From assembly GCA_037903475.1 (NCBI GenBank), contig JBAJFG010000070.1:653802-717801 (forward strand): DNA of 64,000 nucleotides. Direction: 5' to 3'. The notes beneath the pieces were generated by a model. It was not told the DNA's origin. It did no database searches and saw nothing but the letters and a program-made list of their open reading frames with translations. The DNA is from Ancylostoma caninum (Eukaryota > Nematoda > Chromadorea > Rhabditida > Ancylostomatidae). Below, one piece after another: positions 61,608 to 64,000 of the stretch (within the stretch, counting starts at the first letter, position 1; each line of letters begins with the position of its first letter). The translations under genes were made by a program, and so were the position numbers.

Positions 61608-62367
61608 AAAAACCTAACTTTGCTTGCTATTCCCCTTATACATTCAATTAGAAACAAACTTGATAACATAGCATATGGTAGGATTAGAGGATAATATAAC
61701 GACTACTTGTATTGTGGAAGTGATCGTTGCTTAATATTCATACTTACGGATCATTTCATTTCATATTTCATTCAGCCAATTAGAGCTATTATATATGCTA
61801 GGATAAACTGCTCCATAAAACATTGTGGATATTGCGGACAGACAACATGGCGAGAGATTCGAAAACGTGCCATATATAAGAGCAAGTAATTATTGTACCA
61901 GGTTATTTGTCACCTGTTATATACCTGTTAACTTCTAGCTGCCTCATTGTTTCTCCACGATTTCCTCGATTCATATACCTCTTGTAACTTCCTTGGGAAC
62001 TACTGATGAAAGGGTCGTGTAACCGGGGGCACCAAGGAAGTCACACAACCGGTCTAGTTCTTAGCCCCGAAACCGGAAGTGTGAGAAAGAGAAGGTTCTA
62101 ATTAATCACCAATTGCTTTGTACATACTCTGTTACGTAGCATTGATAGACATCTTATTTATTCACTTACTGATTGAATTATTGGTGCATACAGCACTTTT
62201 TTTACCTCTTCTTTTATTTGTGTCCTCTAGCAGTATGTCGCCTATAAGGTAAGCACTCATAGCAGCCATCTTTGGTTTGCTTGGTCATCGTTTCATAAAT
62301 CCCCGCCTAAGAATTTGGAGATTATTCACTTTCGGAATATAAGCTTTACGGGATGGAGTGGGAAATA
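61608..62367. other. Flank between LINE and mariner relic
   Basis: A/T-rich, no gene. Part may belong to the LINE leader, but I cannot place the border. Confidence 0.35.
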
Positions 62368-63251
62368 TTGGGTTGAGAATAAGTTCTTGCGGTTTTTGAT
62401 GTGTATGGAAACGACTACATTACATGAACAATTTCAATCACACTGAATAAGTTGCATAGCTCCTTTCCCCTTCTATTAACCCTGACCCTGCCAGAGATAG
62501 ATCAGCTTCTCTTGTCTATTTCTACGAAAAATTGCGAGACGACCTAGTTTGAAGCCCGCAAAGGCAACTCTTGGGTTAAAGTTTAGGAAATAAGTAAGGA
62601 ACCTGATAAAATAAGTGGAATACGTTTGCATCAGACCGTCAGAGTCGGCAGTAGTGGAAATCCCCACATTCGAGTTCCCTGCTAGTCGTTTTAGTGAAAT
62701 TAGCGCGGAAAAATCGAGCACACCCAATGTGAATCATCACCTCATATAGAGCATTTTACGGTTTTGCTCGGAATGGGTTACTTAAACCTACATGTTGTTG
62801 AAATTAAGCATTAGTAGTGATATTTCTTTACATCTAAAGCAACCTTAACGGATAACTGCCTTTACGTCCAACAAACGGGACGGCCGCAATGAGTAGCAAC
62901 TTCAAAGTCAAATTTGCCCTGTCTGAGGCGGGTAGACCACCCTTGTGCTGTTCTTTCAGCACATAAAGGTTCATCTTTAGAAGTCATTAATATCCCTAGC
63001 CACTTGAGCCACATTTGATCCACGATTGAAGTCGAACGGTAGTCGGCGGGGAGAGGTTTATTTTTTTGTAGACTTAGAGGATCACATCCCATGCGGTAAA
63101 AAGCGAGGTTAAGTGAGAACTGAGGAACTCGGCTGTGGTGTGCAAATCAAGAGCCACAAAATGGGCTACGACAGCGAATCAAGCGAAGTTCAAATCAGCA
63201 TAAAAAAACAAATTGAAAAAAAAAACCACACAAACTTGATCACCAACCCAT
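62368..63251 (-). mobile_element. Mariner-family transposon relic (884 bp)
   Basis: The ends TTGGGTTGAGAATAAGTTCT (plus-strand left) and ATGGGTTGGTGATCAAGTTT (minus-strand start) are flanked by TA. On the minus strand an open piece at 63092-62862 carries a frame similar to 49832-50005: STSIVDQMWLKWLG in one frame, and the mariner helix-turn-helix words GKFDFEVAT...GRPVCW in the other. A frameshift separates them. The catalytic domain is absent. It is the closest relative of the relic at 49614 and of similar size, so the pair may be copies of one internally deleted, once mobile derivative. Confidence 0.82.
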
Positions 63252-63671
63252 TATTTGGACAATGAAACCATCCAAAATATGTCATTTGATTTCTCTTGGG
63301 ACCTGTTGTTGAAGGTGTACCATTTGTCAATAAAAATCGCTGAATCAAATCCTATCCGTATACTCGGTAGCTAGCCGTTTGGCTTAGTTCCCGAAGCACA
63401 GCATGAAGGAAGTGTGGCACTTCTCAGCGTAGTCTGAGGCATCCGTTGCTTCCGCACGTTGCCGATCACTGAAAAATGGGCCTACTTGTTTTCATCGCTG
63501 CCTTCGGATCCTCGACCAAATGCCATGACTTGAATGTCCCACGAGAAAAAGATACCTTTGAACGACTGTGAACTTGAACGAACCTGATTCGGAAGCTACT
63601 CGTTGGCAAAAATTTGCCCGTAACTGTATCATGAATTCGAACTCGGTAGCAGCGGAGCTGCTAAAACAAGG
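63252..63671. other. Intergenic, nothing recognised
   Basis: No ORF or repeat of note. Confidence 0.4.
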
Positions 63672-63724
63672 TTATTTATTTATTTATTTGTTCACTTATT
63701 TATAAAATACACCACGAGGGTGTG
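63672..63724 (-). repeat. Hairpin + (AAAT)n tail of a retroelement
   Basis: On the minus strand ACACCCTCGTGGTGT is followed by ATTTTATAAATAAGTGAACAAATAAATAAATAAATAACC. The upstream retroelement body would extend to the right, up to or beyond the window end, but I recognise no coding part. Confidence 0.55.
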
Positions 63725-64000
63725 TCACCGTATATCGAGACGAAACCTATAGATTGATCAACACGAAGGCAAAACTGTAGAACTGAGAACTAATAAATAG
63801 AACGCCGGAAAGAACAACGACTTGAAATCAGAGCAGAAAAGAACAACACAGTACAGGGCTGGCCTCGCACCTTAGTTTTAAGGGGTCTTGATCTAATTTC
63901 CTTATTTAAGAGAAGAGTCCCTATAAAAAGGCTGTTTTAGATCTAATCGACGGCTCAGCTAGCTAAAGGTTGGGTGAGGTAGAGGATGATCCTTATGGAT

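Noticed and set aside
1..64000. CRISPR arrays, prophage, operons or other prokaryotic systems
   Set aside because: No direct-repeat/spacer arrays and no prokaryotic gene structure. Introns and transposon content mark the DNA as eukaryotic.

Overview
This window looks like nuclear DNA of a parasitic nematode, most likely a strongylid of the hookworm type. The evidence is short introns with TTTCAG-like acceptors, AT-rich intergenic DNA, a secreted GH25-type lysozyme typical of nematodes, an RTE-type LINE of the kind I associate with hookworms, and mariner, Tc1 and hAT debris. The species is inferred and was not tested. Nothing suggests bacteria: there are no operons, ribosome binding sites or long intact ORFs other than transposon ones.

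Host genes are few. I can support two, both on the + strand. One is a secreted GH25-type (nematode lys family) lysozyme with about 8 exons (33240-34583). The other is an ABHD1/ABHD3-like membrane alpha/beta hydrolase with about 11 exons (40689-44386). Both carry palindromic mobile elements in an intron.

Layout: 1-17 kb is gene-poor, with a foldback element at the left edge, a LINE RT remnant (1184-1590), hairpin clusters and an A/T-rich background. 17-33 kb holds hairpin-plus-(AAAT)n tails, a nearly full-length but broken RTE LINE (21423-24758, - strand), an SL1-like 16-mer (27349-27364) and a mariner relic. 33-45 kb is the gene island, mixed with 270-bp Tc1-type MITEs, a mariner relic and large palindromes. 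46-51 kb holds foldbacks, a hAT MITE and another mariner relic. 51.3-61.6 kb is a dense transposon nest: a 1550-bp Tc1-like foldback with ~630-bp inverted arms; a (TA)n tract holding two inverted hAT MITEs; a Penelope-like element whose GIY-YIG-like remnant lies N-terminal to the RT (Naiad-type order); and, tail to tail with it, a CR1-like LINE with an intact ORF2. That LINE's ORF1 is split by a 1336-bp DNA transposon with CAC-type ends and about a dozen subterminal copies of a 14-bp motif. A further mariner relic sits at 62.4-63.3 kb.

The most interesting items are the unclassified transposon in the LINE ORF1, the in-frame UAG that alone separates LINE ORF1 from an ORF2 lacking a nearby ATG, the permuted Penelope-like element, the SL1-like sequence next to a signal-peptide-like frame, and a recurrent hairpin + (AAAT)n architecture seen at eight or nine sites on both strands.
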